Below are positions 32,300-40,263 of a DNA stretch of 64,000 nt, one piece after another; position 1 is the stretch's first letter; every line of letters starts with the position of its first letter. Location: contig JAZQMY010000051.1 of the NCBI GenBank assembly GCA_045627045.1, positions 33,719 through 97,718 of the forward strand, given 5' to 3'. Source of the DNA: SIG351 sp045627045 (lineage in GTDB: Bacteria; Bacillota; Clostridia; HGM11327). The notes beneath the pieces are model-generated. The model ran no database searches and was not told the DNA's origin. It was given only the letters and a program-made list of their open reading frames with translations. The position numbers were made by a program, and so were the translations under genes.

Positions 32300-32971
32300 A
32301 TGTATAAGCTTTATATTGTAGAGGATGACGAGGGCATTGCATCTGCCATAAAGGAAATAGGTGAGTCATGGGGGCTTGAGGTCAGAACAGTGAACGATTT
32401 TTCAAAGGTGACGGAGGAATTCAATGAATTTCAGCCGCATATCGTACTGCTTGACATAGGCTTGCCTCTCTTTAACGGCTATCATTGGTGCAGTGCGATC
32501 AGAAAAATATCAAATGTGCCTATCGTTTTCATCTCCTCGGCTTCCGATAATATGAACATTGTGATGGCTATGAATATGGGTGCGGACGACTTTATCGCAA
32601 AGCCCTTTGACGTCAACGTGCTCATAGCAAAGATACAGGCGCTCCTCAGAAGAAGCTACGATTATGCTTCCTCTGCACCCGTGCTTTCGCACAAGGGAGC
32701 TTTCCTCAACACGGGCGACAACACGCTCGTTTATGAGAACGAAAAGATCGACCTTGCAAAGAATGAATACAGGATCCTCCTCTGTCTGATGGAGAATAAG
32801 GGCAAGGTCGTCAGCCGTGAGAAGCTCATGGAAAGACTTTGGGAAACTGACAGCTTTGTGGATGATAACACGCTGACGGTAAACGTTAACAGGCTCAGAA
32901 AAAAGCTTGATGCGGCGGGATTGAAGGATTTTGTTGAGACGAGATTCGGAGTAGGCTATATTGTGGAGTGA
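32300..32971 (+). CDS. OmpR/PhoB family response regulator (BceR-like)
   Basis: A 223-residue regulator with a receiver domain (acidic pocket in YIVEDDEG, phospho-Asp in VLLDIGLPL, Thr/Ser position in VFISSAS, Lys in FIAKPFDV) and a winged-helix output domain ending VETRFGVGYIVE. It is followed three bases later by a BceS-type kinase, so the pair is a two-component system. ATG 32300 is preferred to 32294 because of the distance to AAGGGGG. A perfect inverted repeat upstream of the transporter operon is the likely binding site. Confidence 0.92.
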   Translation: MYKLYIVEDDEGIASAIKEIGESWGLEVRTVNDFSKVTEEFNEFQPHIVLLDIGLPLFNGYHWCSAIRKISNVPIVFISSASDNMNIVMAMNMGADDFIAKPFDVNVLIAKIQALLRRSYDYASSAPVLSHKGAFLNTGDNTLVYENEKIDLAKNEYRILLCLMENKGKVVSREKLMERLWETDSFVDDNTLTVNVNRLRKKLDAAGLKDFVETRFGVGYIVE

Positions 32972-32974
32972 AAT

Positions 32975-33961
32975 ATGAAGCTTTTTCTTTCATATCTTAA
33001 ATCAAAGAGAAACACATTTTTTATGTGTCTGATGTTTGCGGTGACACTCATAGTGTCATTTGCATTATACAGATTACCTCTCCGGGCGGTGCTTTATCCG
33101 CTCGGTCTTTGCTGTATTCTGGGGGCTGCATTTATTGCGTTTGATTTTGCAAAGGTGCGTGCAAAGCACAAAATGCTCGAAGGCTTGCTGAACAACACCC
33201 AGCTCCTCCTGAATGAGCTCCCGAGGACGGATAAAATCACCGAGGAAGATTACAGGCAGCTCGTGAATGCCCTCAAGGACAGGCTGACAGAGCTTTCTGC
33301 GGAGGATGAGAAGAAGTACAGAAGCATGATAGATTACTATACCGTCTGGGTGCATCAGATAAAGACTCCAATTGCCTCAATGAAGCTTGTCCTGAGGAAT
33401 GAGGACTCCGAAAAGGCAAGAAGGCTTTCACTTGATCTCATGAAGATAGAACAATATGTCGAGATGGTGCTTACATATCTGCGGCTTGATTCGGATGACA
33501 GCGATTTCAGGTTTGCAGAGTATGACCTTGACGGAATAATCAAGGGCGCAGTAAGAAAATTTGCACCTGAATTTATTATGAGGAAGCTGAGGCTTGAGTA
33601 TGAGCCTGTGAATTACAGAGTGGTGACGGATGAAAAATGGCTCTCGTTTGTAATAGAACAGCTGATTTCAAATGCGTTGAAATATACGAAGGAAGGCTCT
33701 GTCAGGATTGAAATAAAAAACGGCGTTCTCATAGTGGGCGACACGGGAACAGGCATTGCACCTGATGATATCCCGAGGATATTTGAGAAGGGCTTTACGG
33801 GTGCCAACGGAAGAGCAGAGAAAGCGGCAAGCGGAATAGGGCTTTATCTCTGCAAAAAGATAACAAAGGAGCTTGGCTTCGGGATAAGCGCGGCATCTGA
33901 AATCGGCAAAGGCACCGAAATAATGATAGATATGAATCAGAAAAGGATCACGGCGGAATAA
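32975..33961 (+). CDS. Intramembrane-sensing histidine kinase (BceS-like)
   Basis: A 328-residue kinase with two closely spaced transmembrane segments (about residues 14-32 and 37-55) and almost no extracellular loop, the mark of BceS/NsaS-type kinases that sense through their ABC transporter. The H-box is YYTVWVHQIKTPIASMKLVL, with phospho-acceptor His in VHQIKTP. Later come the N-box (ISNALKYT), G1 (VGDTGTGI) and G2 (ASGIGLYLCKKI). A BceAB-type transporter is coded next. The stop codon touches the inverted repeat that precedes the transporter genes. Confidence 0.93.
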   Translation: MKLFLSYLKSKRNTFFMCLMFAVTLIVSFALYRLPLRAVLYPLGLCCILGAAFIAFDFAKVRAKHKMLEGLLNNTQLLLNELPRTDKITEEDYRQLVNALKDRLTELSAEDEKKYRSMIDYYTVWVHQIKTPIASMKLVLRNEDSEKARRLSLDLMKIEQYVEMVLTYLRLDSDDSDFRFAEYDLDGIIKGAVRKFAPEFIMRKLRLEYEPVNYRVVTDEKWLSFVIEQLISNALKYTKEGSVRIEIKNGVLIVGDTGTGIAPDDIPRIFEKGFTGANGRAEKAASGIGLYLCKKITKELGFGISAASEIGKGTEIMIDMNQKRITAE

Positions 33962-34038
33962 TTCTTACAAAATCGTAAGAAATTCCGCCCTGATTGTAAG
34001 CAGGTTAAATGGAGTTTTTTTCTTCTGCGTTGTATAAT
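33962..34038 (+). promoter_or_regulatory. Inverted repeat and -10 element upstream of bceAB-like genes
   Basis: TTCTTAC-AAAATC-GTAAGAA (33962-33981) is a perfect 7-bp inverted repeat. TATAAT follows at 34033-34038 without a recognisable -35 at 17 bases. This fits an activator-dependent promoter with BceR-type binding site about 50 bases upstream of the -10. Confidence 0.65.
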
Positions 34039-34097
34039 ATACACGCAACCCTGACAAAAGGGCATTATGATGAATTATAAGGAGGCAAAAGAACAAA

Positions 34098-34862
34098 ATG
34101 TCTGTTCTTGAAGTTAAAAATCTCAAAAAAATCTATTCTACGAGATTCGGGTCAAATCAGGTAACTGCTTTGAGCAATGTCAATTTTACTGTTGAGAGGG
34201 GAGAGTTTGTAGCCATAATGGGCGAGAGCGGATCGGGCAAGACAACTCTGCTGAATATTCTTGCGGCACTCGACAGACCTACGTCCGGAAGCGTTGTGCT
34301 TGACGGCATGGAGCTTTCAAAAATCAAGGAGTCCCAGATGGCGACGTTCCGCAGAAAGAACCTCGGATTTGTTTTTCAGGACTTCAATCTTCTCGATACG
34401 TTCAATATTGAGGATAATATTTATCTTCCTCTTGTGCTTGCGGGAAAGAATTATAACGAAATGCGAGGAAAGCTTGTTGAGCTTGCTCCGAGGCTCGGCA
34501 TTGCAGGTCTTCTGAAGAAGTATCCTTACGAGGTCTCCGGCGGACAGAAGCAGCGTGCGGCAGTTGCAAGAGCAATGATAACCGATCCGAAGATAATATT
34601 TGCGGATGAACCGACGGGCGCACTTGATTCAAGATCTTCAGATGAGCTCCTGAAGCTTTTCTGCGAGGTGAATGCCCAGGGTCAGACGATCCTCATGGTA
34701 ACACATTCTGTTAAGGCGGCGAGCGTTGCGTCAAGAGTCCTTTTCGTTAAGGACGGCGAAATCTTCCATCAGATCTACAGAGGCGGAGATTCGGATGAAA
34801 TGCTTTATCAGAAGATAAACGATACCTTGACAATGCTTACGACGGGGAGTGATAAGAAATGA
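34098..34862 (+). CDS. BceA-like ABC transporter ATP-binding protein
   Basis: A 254-residue ATPase of the MacB/BceA group: Walker A GESGSGKTT, Q-loop FVFQDFNLLDTF, signature VSGGQKQR and Walker B IIFADEPTGALDS. BceAB-type transporters confer resistance to peptide antibiotics such as bacitracin by freeing lipid II cycle intermediates and also pass the signal to their kinase. AAGGAGG precedes the start. The ATP-binding gene overlaps the permease gene by four bases. Confidence 0.93.
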   Translation: MSVLEVKNLKKIYSTRFGSNQVTALSNVNFTVERGEFVAIMGESGSGKTTLLNILAALDRPTSGSVVLDGMELSKIKESQMATFRRKNLGFVFQDFNLLDTFNIEDNIYLPLVLAGKNYNEMRGKLVELAPRLGIAGLLKKYPYEVSGGQKQRAAVARAMITDPKIIFADEPTGALDSRSSDELLKLFCEVNAQGQTILMVTHSVKAASVASRVLFVKDGEIFHQIYRGGDSDEMLYQKINDTLTMLTTGSDKK

Positions 34863-36898
34863 GAGTATCATTCTTTCTTCGACTTGCCTGGACGGGAATA
34901 AAGAAAAATTCAAAGCTTTACGTCCCGTATATACTCAGCAGTATAGGCATGGTGATGATGTTCTACATATTAAGCTCGCTCGGAGCATCACCTATGGTCG
35001 CACAAATCAAGGGCGGAGGCTCATTGAGCATGGTTCTCACTCTGGGGCAGTATGTTATAGGATTTTTCTCACTTTTGTTCCTCTTTTATACGAATTCATT
35101 CCTTGTCCGCAGACGTTATAAGGAATTCGGCCTTTATAACATCCTCGGAATGGATAAGAAAAGCATAAGAAAGATAGTATTTTTTGAAACGGTGATAATT
35201 GCTCTTATCAGCATTGGCACAGGAATTGCTTTGGGCGTGCTTTTTTCAAAGCTGGCAGAGCTCGGACTTCTGAATATCGTCAAGGCGGAAATAGATTATA
35301 ATTTCACGGTCGGCAAAAAGCCTATTTTGATCACGGCGTGCGGATTCCTTGTAATATTCCTGCTCATCCTTTTCAAATCACTTATTCAGGTCGGAAAAAT
35401 GAAGCCTCTTGAGCTTATGAGAAGCGAAAAAACGGGTGAAAAGCCTATCCGTGCCAACTGGGTATTTGCGTTGATCGGTCTTGTGATACTTGCGGCGGCA
35501 TATGCGATCGCAGTGTCGATAAAAACGCCTGTAACGGCGATTATGGTGTTCTTCATTGCGGTTATAATGGTAATAATCGCAACGTATATGCTCTTTATGT
35601 CGGGCTCTGTGGCGCTCTGCAAGCTCCTTCAGAAGAACAGAAAATACTATTACAGAAAAGACCATTTCGTTTCCGTTTCTTCTATGGCTTTCAGAATGAA
35701 GAGAAACGGCGCAGGACTTGCTTCGATATGCATTCTTGCAACGATGGTGCTTGTCATGATTTCATCAAGCTCAAGTCTTTACTTCGGAATGACTGATTCG
35801 ATCAAGGCGCGATTCCCGATTGAAAATGAAATACTTCTGAGTATGAACGGCCTTGATCATGATGAAAACGAAATAAATCAGGTAAGAAAGGCATATGAGG
35901 ATGCTTTCGATGAGCTCGGAGTTCATCCGGACAAGGTCGCAGAATATATCTATGCCGAAACTTATTTCTATGAGACGTCAAATAGCCTTGAATATGATCC
36001 GACTTTGTATTCGGATACGGCGATCAATTATGATGACCTCAGAGTGTTCTATTTCATGAGCGCCGAGGATTATAATAAGTCTGTCGGTAGTAATATCAAG
36101 CTTGAAAAGGGTCAGGCCATGATATATCCGCTCAGATGCACATTCGATAAATCCGTGATCGAATATGCGGATGTCAGACTTGAAGTGGCAGGAACACTTG
36201 ATGCTCCCGGAGAGATCCCCGATGCAAAGGTATCTCTCTTCCCGGCGATATTTGTGGTGGTGAATGACTTCAGTGAATTGGAGCCAAACGGAGAAATCAA
36301 GATCGACGAAAATTATTTATTCAGATTCTCTTATTATTACGGCTACGAAATGCCCGGAACGGAGCACGATGCTGAGTCAATGTCAATGCTCAGAAAGAAC
36401 CTTTCCATTCTTGATTTCCTCGCTGATTACGGCTACGGCCTTTCAAGCTCCTGCTATGAGCTTGAACGTGACGATTTTGTTGCAACATACGGCGGTCTGT
36501 TCTTTATAGGAATAATACTCTCCATAGCATTCATATTTGCCGCTGCAATGATAATCTACTACAAGCAGATATCGGAGGGCTTCGAGGATCAGGCAAGGTT
36601 CGGAATAATGAAGAAGGTCGGAATGACGAACGAGGACATCAAAAAGAGCGTAAACTCGCAGGTTGTGACGGTTTTCTTTGCGCCGCTTCTCTTTGCCGGA
36701 CTCCACCTTGCGTTTGCATTCCCGCTCGTGTGGAAGCTGCTCCAGCTCTTCAACCTCTATAACCTTAAGCATGTAATACTTGTAACGCTCATTGCATATG
36801 CAATATTCAGTCTGTGCTATGTTCTTATTTACAAGCTTACGGCAAGGGCATACTACAATATAGTAAGCACTTCTTCAAACGACAGAAAGGTTTATTGA
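34859..36898 (+). CDS. BceB-like FtsX-domain ABC transporter permease
   Basis: A 679-residue permease with about ten transmembrane segments and two FtsX domains. Between segments 7 and 8 lies a large extracellular domain of about 200 residues (from around 325 to 550), the part that recognises the peptide antibiotic in BceB proteins. The N-terminal RLAWTGIKKNSKLYVPYILS and the central KSLIQVGKMKPLELMRSEKT are typical. Together with the kinase and regulator it makes a complete peptide-antibiotic detoxification and sensing module. The target antibiotic cannot be read from sequence. Confidence 0.92.
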   Translation: MRVSFFLRLAWTGIKKNSKLYVPYILSSIGMVMMFYILSSLGASPMVAQIKGGGSLSMVLTLGQYVIGFFSLLFLFYTNSFLVRRRYKEFGLYNILGMDKKSIRKIVFFETVIIALISIGTGIALGVLFSKLAELGLLNIVKAEIDYNFTVGKKPILITACGFLVIFLLILFKSLIQVGKMKPLELMRSEKTGEKPIRANWVFALIGLVILAAAYAIAVSIKTPVTAIMVFFIAVIMVIIATYMLFMSGSVALCKLLQKNRKYYYRKDHFVSVSSMAFRMKRNGAGLASICILATMVLVMISSSSSLYFGMTDSIKARFPIENEILLSMNGLDHDENEINQVRKAYEDAFDELGVHPDKVAEYIYAETYFYETSNSLEYDPTLYSDTAINYDDLRVFYFMSAEDYNKSVGSNIKLEKGQAMIYPLRCTFDKSVIEYADVRLEVAGTLDAPGEIPDAKVSLFPAIFVVVNDFSELEPNGEIKIDENYLFRFSYYYGYEMPGTEHDAESMSMLRKNLSILDFLADYGYGLSSSCYELERDDFVATYGGLFFIGIILSIAFIFAAAMIIYYKQISEGFEDQARFGIMKKVGMTNEDIKKSVNSQVVTVFFAPLLFAGLHLAFAFPLVWKLLQLFNLYNLKHVILVTLIAYAIFSLCYVLIYKLTARAYYNIVSTSSNDRKVY

Positions 36899-36943
36899 GA
36901 AAGAGAAAACGATATCGATTTCTGAAATTTAATCCATAAACGG

Positions 36944-36994
36944 AAAAGCCTCACCCGGTGTTAAGACAAAAATCTTGATTCCGAGTGGGGCTTT
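36944..36994 (+). terminator. Terminator-like imperfect hairpin after bceB-like gene
   Basis: AAAGCCTCACCCGG faces CCGAGTGGGGCTTT across a 23-base loop, with only three T residues at the end. Confidence 0.5.
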
Positions 36995-37030
36995 GCTATG
37001 CCTTGAAAATCGGCTTTTTCATGAAATCTA

Positions 37031-37059
37031 TTGCAATTATCCTGATATTCGGATAAAAT
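37031..37059 (+). promoter_or_regulatory. Promoter of the frameshifted HTH gene
   Basis: TTGCAA (37031-37036), 17 bases, TAAAAT (37054-37059). Confidence 0.65.
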
Positions 37060-37095
37060 ATATCTTGTATTATTGTAATTACAGGAGGCTTTGCG

Positions 37096-37312
37096 ATGAA
37101 GGGATATATGTCAGCTCGTGAAGCGTCCTACAAATGGGGCGTTTCGGAAAGCCGGGTACATAAGCTCTGTCAGGCAGGGACGCATCCCCGGTCCGGATCG
37201 CTTCGGCAGGTCGTGGGTCATCCCCGAAGATGCAGAAAAGCCAGCCGATCCAAGATTTATAAAAAAACGCATTGGAATACCCGCAGGAAAGGAGAACCGG
37301 CGAAATGAATGA
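37096..37312 (+). pseudogene. Frameshifted small HTH DNA-binding protein gene
   Basis: The gene begins with AGGAGG and ATG 37096: MKGYMSAREASYKWGVSESR continues as a normal helix-turn-helix up to KLCQAG. At about 37180 (GGGACGC) the frame is lost by one extra base. In the shifted frame the expected continuation, RIPGPDRFGRSWVIPEDAEK, follows and runs to a stop at 37310-37312. Small HTH proteins with this exact two-part pattern are common in gut Firmicutes and often travel with mobile elements. Removal of one base restores a single 71-residue frame, so this is a recent pseudogene or a sequencing error. Confidence 0.8.
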
Positions 37313-37550
37313 AGTGAAAAATGTCTGAAATGGCTGCTGCTGTATAGCCTGCTTCTTGCCGTCAACATCCTTCCTACCACGGGCATCATTCCGCTTCGAT
37401 TTCCAACAAACAACATTTCCTCGCTTTATCTGATGATTCTCTCCGCCTGCCTGATCCTTCGCTATTACAAACGCATATCCGGGCAGAAGAATCTGAAAGC
37501 GGCAATGCAGCGATTAGCCATTATGATATTTCTGATGTTTTTCCATTATG
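37305..37550 (+). pseudogene. Truncated and frameshifted membrane-protein N-terminus (sensor-kinase-like)
   Basis: ATG 37305 has AAAGGAG in front and reads MNEVKNV before a stop. One base out of frame, the sequence then runs WLLLYSLLLAVNILPTTGII and on through a second hydrophobic segment (LYLMILSACLILRYYKRISG) to a third (LAIMIFLM). Near 37550 the similarity to a membrane protein ends and the tail of an oppositely oriented frame begins. I think it is the first 75 residues of a multi-span sensor such as a histidine kinase, cut by recombination; the family is a guess. Confidence 0.6.
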
Positions 37551-37734
37551 CGTCCCCCTTTACGATAACACGCAATTTCTTTGACGGTGCATCAAGGATT
37601 TTCAGGATCAGTTCGTTGACATCCTTAATCGGCTTGTCCTCGTGAATGTACTCGTTTCGAGCTGTCATAAGACACCCGACCAGCAACCGATGCTCAAAAT
37701 CGTCCAGATAGAAGTATTTACGTTTTGCTTTCAT
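37546..37734 (-). CDS. Small hypothetical protein of mobile-element type
   Basis: A 62-residue protein beginning MKAKRKYFYLDDFEHRLLVG and ending in NELILKILDAPSKKLRVIVK. Short proteins with this Y-x-L-D-D-F-E start and KKLRV-type end are frequent cargo of integrative and conjugative elements in gut Firmicutes; no function is known. GGAGGTC lies just upstream of the start on the minus strand. The last few residues may derive from the junction with the neighbouring truncated gene. It is the only intact frame of this 1.1-kb scar. Confidence 0.5.
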   Translation of the reverse strand: MKAKRKYFYLDDFEHRLLVGCLMTARNEYIHEDKPIKDVNELILKILDAPSKKLRVIVKGDA

Positions 37735-37815
37735 AGCCTTTCGACCTCCTGTTTTTGATTTCCCCTATATTTTAGTGGAAATAAGCGGATAAATCGAATG
37801 TGCGGATTGTAAAAA

Positions 37816-37875
37816 GGAAGGATGCCGAATTTCCTTTGCTTGGCATTCTTCCTTTGCGACATTTGGCATCCTTCC
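37816..37875. repeat. Inverted repeat with a third imperfect copy
   Basis: GGAAGGATGCC (37816-37826) is an exact inverted match to GGCATCCTTCC (37865-37875). A further near copy, GGCATTCTTCC, lies between them at 37842-37852. It is intergenic, in the accessory scar. Confidence 0.75.
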
Positions 37876-37936
37876 ACACAAAAAGAAATACCGAGAAAAG
37901 CATCTCTGCTCATCCCGGTTTAATCTTTGCTTTGCC

Positions 37937-37982
37937 AATGCCCGTGCTCTTGTACTACTGTCCTTAAGATCACACGGGCATT
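37937..37982. repeat. Perfect 10-bp inverted repeat
   Basis: AATGCCCGTG (37937-37946) and CACGGGCATT (37973-37982) with a 26-base spacer, between the scar and the PH-like gene. It could be a terminator remnant or an element end. Confidence 0.7.
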
Positions 37983-38018
37983 ATAGACAGCGTTTTGTTT
38001 TTGATGAAAATGATGTTT

Positions 38019-38501
38019 TCACGGCACTGCGTGAATAATTTCTCCGTTATAGTGCTTTTTTACGATGGAGAGGACCGAAGGACGGTATTTGAGAACCATA
38101 AATCCGTCTCTTGAAGATCTGAAATCCGTATGCTGAAGCGTGTAAGGCGAATTGGCGATGACGATGTATGAGCCTCTGCCGATGCGGTTGTTTCCGTTCA
38201 GAGTGATCTTAACGTACTGAACATCCTCCCAACGGAGCGAATATTTGTTTTTGAGGTCTCTGTATGTAATTTCTTCATCGCTGAATTCAACGAATCTGAA
38301 GAGCATATACAGAACAACGAATACTATTCCCCCGAGAAACAATACTATCGGAAGAAGCTCCAACGGTGTTGAAGCGGCCTGTGATTCGTCTGCAAGCAGT
38401 CTGAAATAGAACACAAATTCAAGCACAATCATTGCAATCAGAAAAACAATGGGATAAATGGATTCTGTCAGGTAGAGAGTGGTGTACTTTTTTCGATTCA
38501 T
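38019..38501 (-). CDS. Membrane protein with PH-like cytoplasmic domain
   Basis: A 160-residue protein with two transmembrane segments (about residues 13-33 and 48-68) followed by a domain of about 85 residues. This domain starts FSDEEITYRDLKNKYSLRWE and continues with DVQYVKITLNG, a pattern seen in bacterial PH-like (bPH/DUF) membrane proteins. Function is unknown. The start at 38501 has GGAGG in front; a TTG six bases earlier is less likely. It follows the M23 peptidase gene on the minus strand but a terminator separates them. Confidence 0.65.
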   Translation of the reverse strand: MNRKKYTTLYLTESIYPIVFLIAMIVLEFVFYFRLLADESQAASTPLELLPIVLFLGGIVFVVLYMLFRFVEFSDEEITYRDLKNKYSLRWEDVQYVKITLNGNNRIGRGSYIVIANSPYTLQHTDFRSSRDGFMVLKYRPSVLSIVKKHYNGEIIHAVP

Positions 38502-38526
38502 AATCAAAACCTCCGTTTTTGTTTAT

Positions 38527-38560
38527 AAAAAAACCCGGAAACAATGACGGTTCCGGGTTT
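38527..38560 (-). terminator. Intrinsic terminator on the minus strand
   Basis: AAACCCGGAA (38531-38540) pairs with TTCCGGGTTT (38551-38560), with a T-run on the minus strand. It ends the M23 peptidase gene. Confidence 0.88.
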
Positions 38561-38566
38561 GCTTTA

Positions 38567-40135
38567 TCAATAGCCGTAAAGCAATGTTGTCGGATTAACG
38601 TAGCTTTTATCTTTGTCAAGGATTGAGAAGTGACAATGATTACCCGTTGCCGAGCCTGTCATTCCTACATAGCCGATCACATCGCCTTGCTTGACCTTCT
38701 GACCTTCCTTAACGTTGAAGCCGGACATATGAGCATAAATTGTTCTGTATCCGTTATCGTGAAGGATAACCACGTACTTTCCATACCAATCGGCTCTTGT
38801 TATCACGGATTCGACTGTTCCGGATGCTGCCGCATAAATCGGTGTGCCGGACGGAGCCGCGATATCAATGCCCTGATGGACGCTCTTTGTGAAGAGCTGA
38901 TAAATTATGCCTGAGCAGGGAATATGGAAGTAACTCTTTCCCGTATTGGCAGTAACGTGCTCATACACACTGAGCTTGAGACCGTACTCGATTATCTGTG
39001 TTGTCGGGTTGACGGTTTTGGTGGAGGTGAGTGTGTGTGATGAAAGAACGCCGTTTGTGTAAACATCGGAATAGGTCTGTGTTTTTGTGCCGTTCTTTCC
39101 TGCCTGTGCAACCACTGTTGATGAGTGCGAAAGGCTTGCGTTTGTGCGGTATGTAGTGCTGTAAGCAATACTTGTTGAAGTGGATGATTCGGCGGTGGCT
39201 ATGAAGTTTACAAGTCTTTCAATGTAATATACGGTTGCAGAACCTGTTTCATCAATAGCGGCAAGAGCCGTATCATAATCGGAAGTGATCTTCCTGCCGG
39301 AGAAGGCCTGAGTAAGCTCTTCTGCGGATGTAACAGTCAGCGGCTTGTCAACGAGTCTGTCGCTGACGATCATATCAATCGAGTCATTGTGAGTAATGAG
39401 ACTGAGGTCTTCTTTATAAATCTCACATTCGTCGACAGCAAACGATCTGTCATATCTGAGGCTGAGCACTTTCTTGTCGGAAAGATACTGCCTCTGGAAT
39501 TTTTCCTTTGCCTCCGAAACGATTGAGCTGCATTCCTCTTCTGTTGCAAAGTATCCGAGAAATACACCGTCAACGCTGAGCTTGAAGGCATGAATCCTGA
39601 ATGAAACACATTCGGCAAGAGCGTCTGTGATAATATCATTATCCGTAAGATTGTGAGCGAATGTCTGCATCTCCACTATGGTGATGCTGCTGCCCACAAC
39701 GGTAACGGCATTGCTTACGCCCTCCGCTGATTCGTATTCATCCTTGAGCTGTTCAATGACTGAATCAATATCAGGTTCTTCATTCATAATTCCGACGACC
39801 TTGCCGTCTATCACTATCTTGTAGGCATTGATCAGAGTGTCGAATTCAGGCTCTGTGAATGGCTCTTCAATGATAGGCTCGACGATGGGTTCGGCACTCG
39901 GAATCGGCTCCGCAGAGGGCTTTGAATCCGAGAGACCTGTCGGAAGAACAGTACTTGCTGCTTCCGGCGTCGGAATGACTGAACACTGATGCTCATCGGG
40001 ATCGTTCTCAAGCCTGCTGTTCACCTGCGACCTGTAATTGTGCACCATAAAGAACACAAGCGCCGCGGCGACAAGTACGGAAACGATCACGATACCGTAA
40101 TTCAGCATCGTTTTTCTTATTTTTTCCATGTCCAT
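38567..40135 (-). CDS. Membrane-anchored M23 peptidase with G5-like domain
   Basis: A 522-residue wall enzyme. It has an N-terminal anchor (residues 13-31), a Pro/Glu-rich spacer (60-95), two ligand-like repeats (INAYKIVIDGKVVGIMNEE and AFKLSVDGVFLGYFATEEE, as in peptidoglycan-binding YabE/M23 proteins), a G5-like segment (about 315-390) and a C-terminal M23/LytM domain. The zinc site is complete: HQGIDIAAPSG gives His and Asp, and GNHCHFSI gives the second pair. Such proteins cut peptide cross-links in peptidoglycan. The start lacks a visible Shine-Dalgarno; a hairpin occupies that place. Confidence 0.88.
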   Translation of the reverse strand: MDMEKIRKTMLNYGIVIVSVLVAAALVFFMVHNYRSQVNSRLENDPDEHQCSVIPTPEAASTVLPTGLSDSKPSAEPIPSAEPIVEPIIEEPFTEPEFDTLINAYKIVIDGKVVGIMNEEPDIDSVIEQLKDEYESAEGVSNAVTVVGSSITIVEMQTFAHNLTDNDIITDALAECVSFRIHAFKLSVDGVFLGYFATEEECSSIVSEAKEKFQRQYLSDKKVLSLRYDRSFAVDECEIYKEDLSLITHNDSIDMIVSDRLVDKPLTVTSAEELTQAFSGRKITSDYDTALAAIDETGSATVYYIERLVNFIATAESSTSTSIAYSTTYRTNASLSHSSTVVAQAGKNGTKTQTYSDVYTNGVLSSHTLTSTKTVNPTTQIIEYGLKLSVYEHVTANTGKSYFHIPCSGIIYQLFTKSVHQGIDIAAPSGTPIYAAASGTVESVITRADWYGKYVVILHDNGYRTIYAHMSGFNVKEGQKVKQGDVIGYVGMTGSATGNHCHFSILDKDKSYVNPTTLLYGY

Positions 40136-40138
40136 TTA

Positions 40139-40158
40139 GTCCGAAAATACATTCGGAC
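40139..40158 (-). repeat. Perfect hairpin directly upstream of the M23 start
   Basis: GTCCGAA and TTCGGAC around six bases, ending three bases before the start codon on the minus strand, where a ribosome-binding site would be expected. It could control translation. Confidence 0.65.
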
Positions 40159-40185
40159 AATCCCCCAATATAAATCGACTCTTCT

Positions 40186-40214
40186 ATTATATTACTATCC
40201 TTTGAAAAAGTCAA
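40186..40214 (-). promoter_or_regulatory. Promoter of the M23 peptidase gene
   Basis: On the minus strand, TTGACT (40209-40214), 17 bases, TATAAT (40186-40191). Confidence 0.82.
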
Positions 40215-40219
40215 GCGGA

Positions 40220-40251
40220 TTTTACGAAAAAATAAGAATTTTTCCGTAAAA
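40220..40251 (-). terminator. Weak terminator-like hairpin after the nucleosidase-SPL gene
   Basis: TTTTACG and CGTAAAA around an A/T-rich loop in the 49 bases between the fusion gene and the M23 promoter. AT-rich and short, so only tentative. Confidence 0.4.
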
Positions 40252-40263
40252 AATAAGCCAAAA

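Noticed and set aside
31251..32369. Minus-strand frame of 372 codons
   Set aside because: Antisense to the DUF4097 lipoprotein and to the start of the response regulator; no start signals and repeated sequence explains its length.
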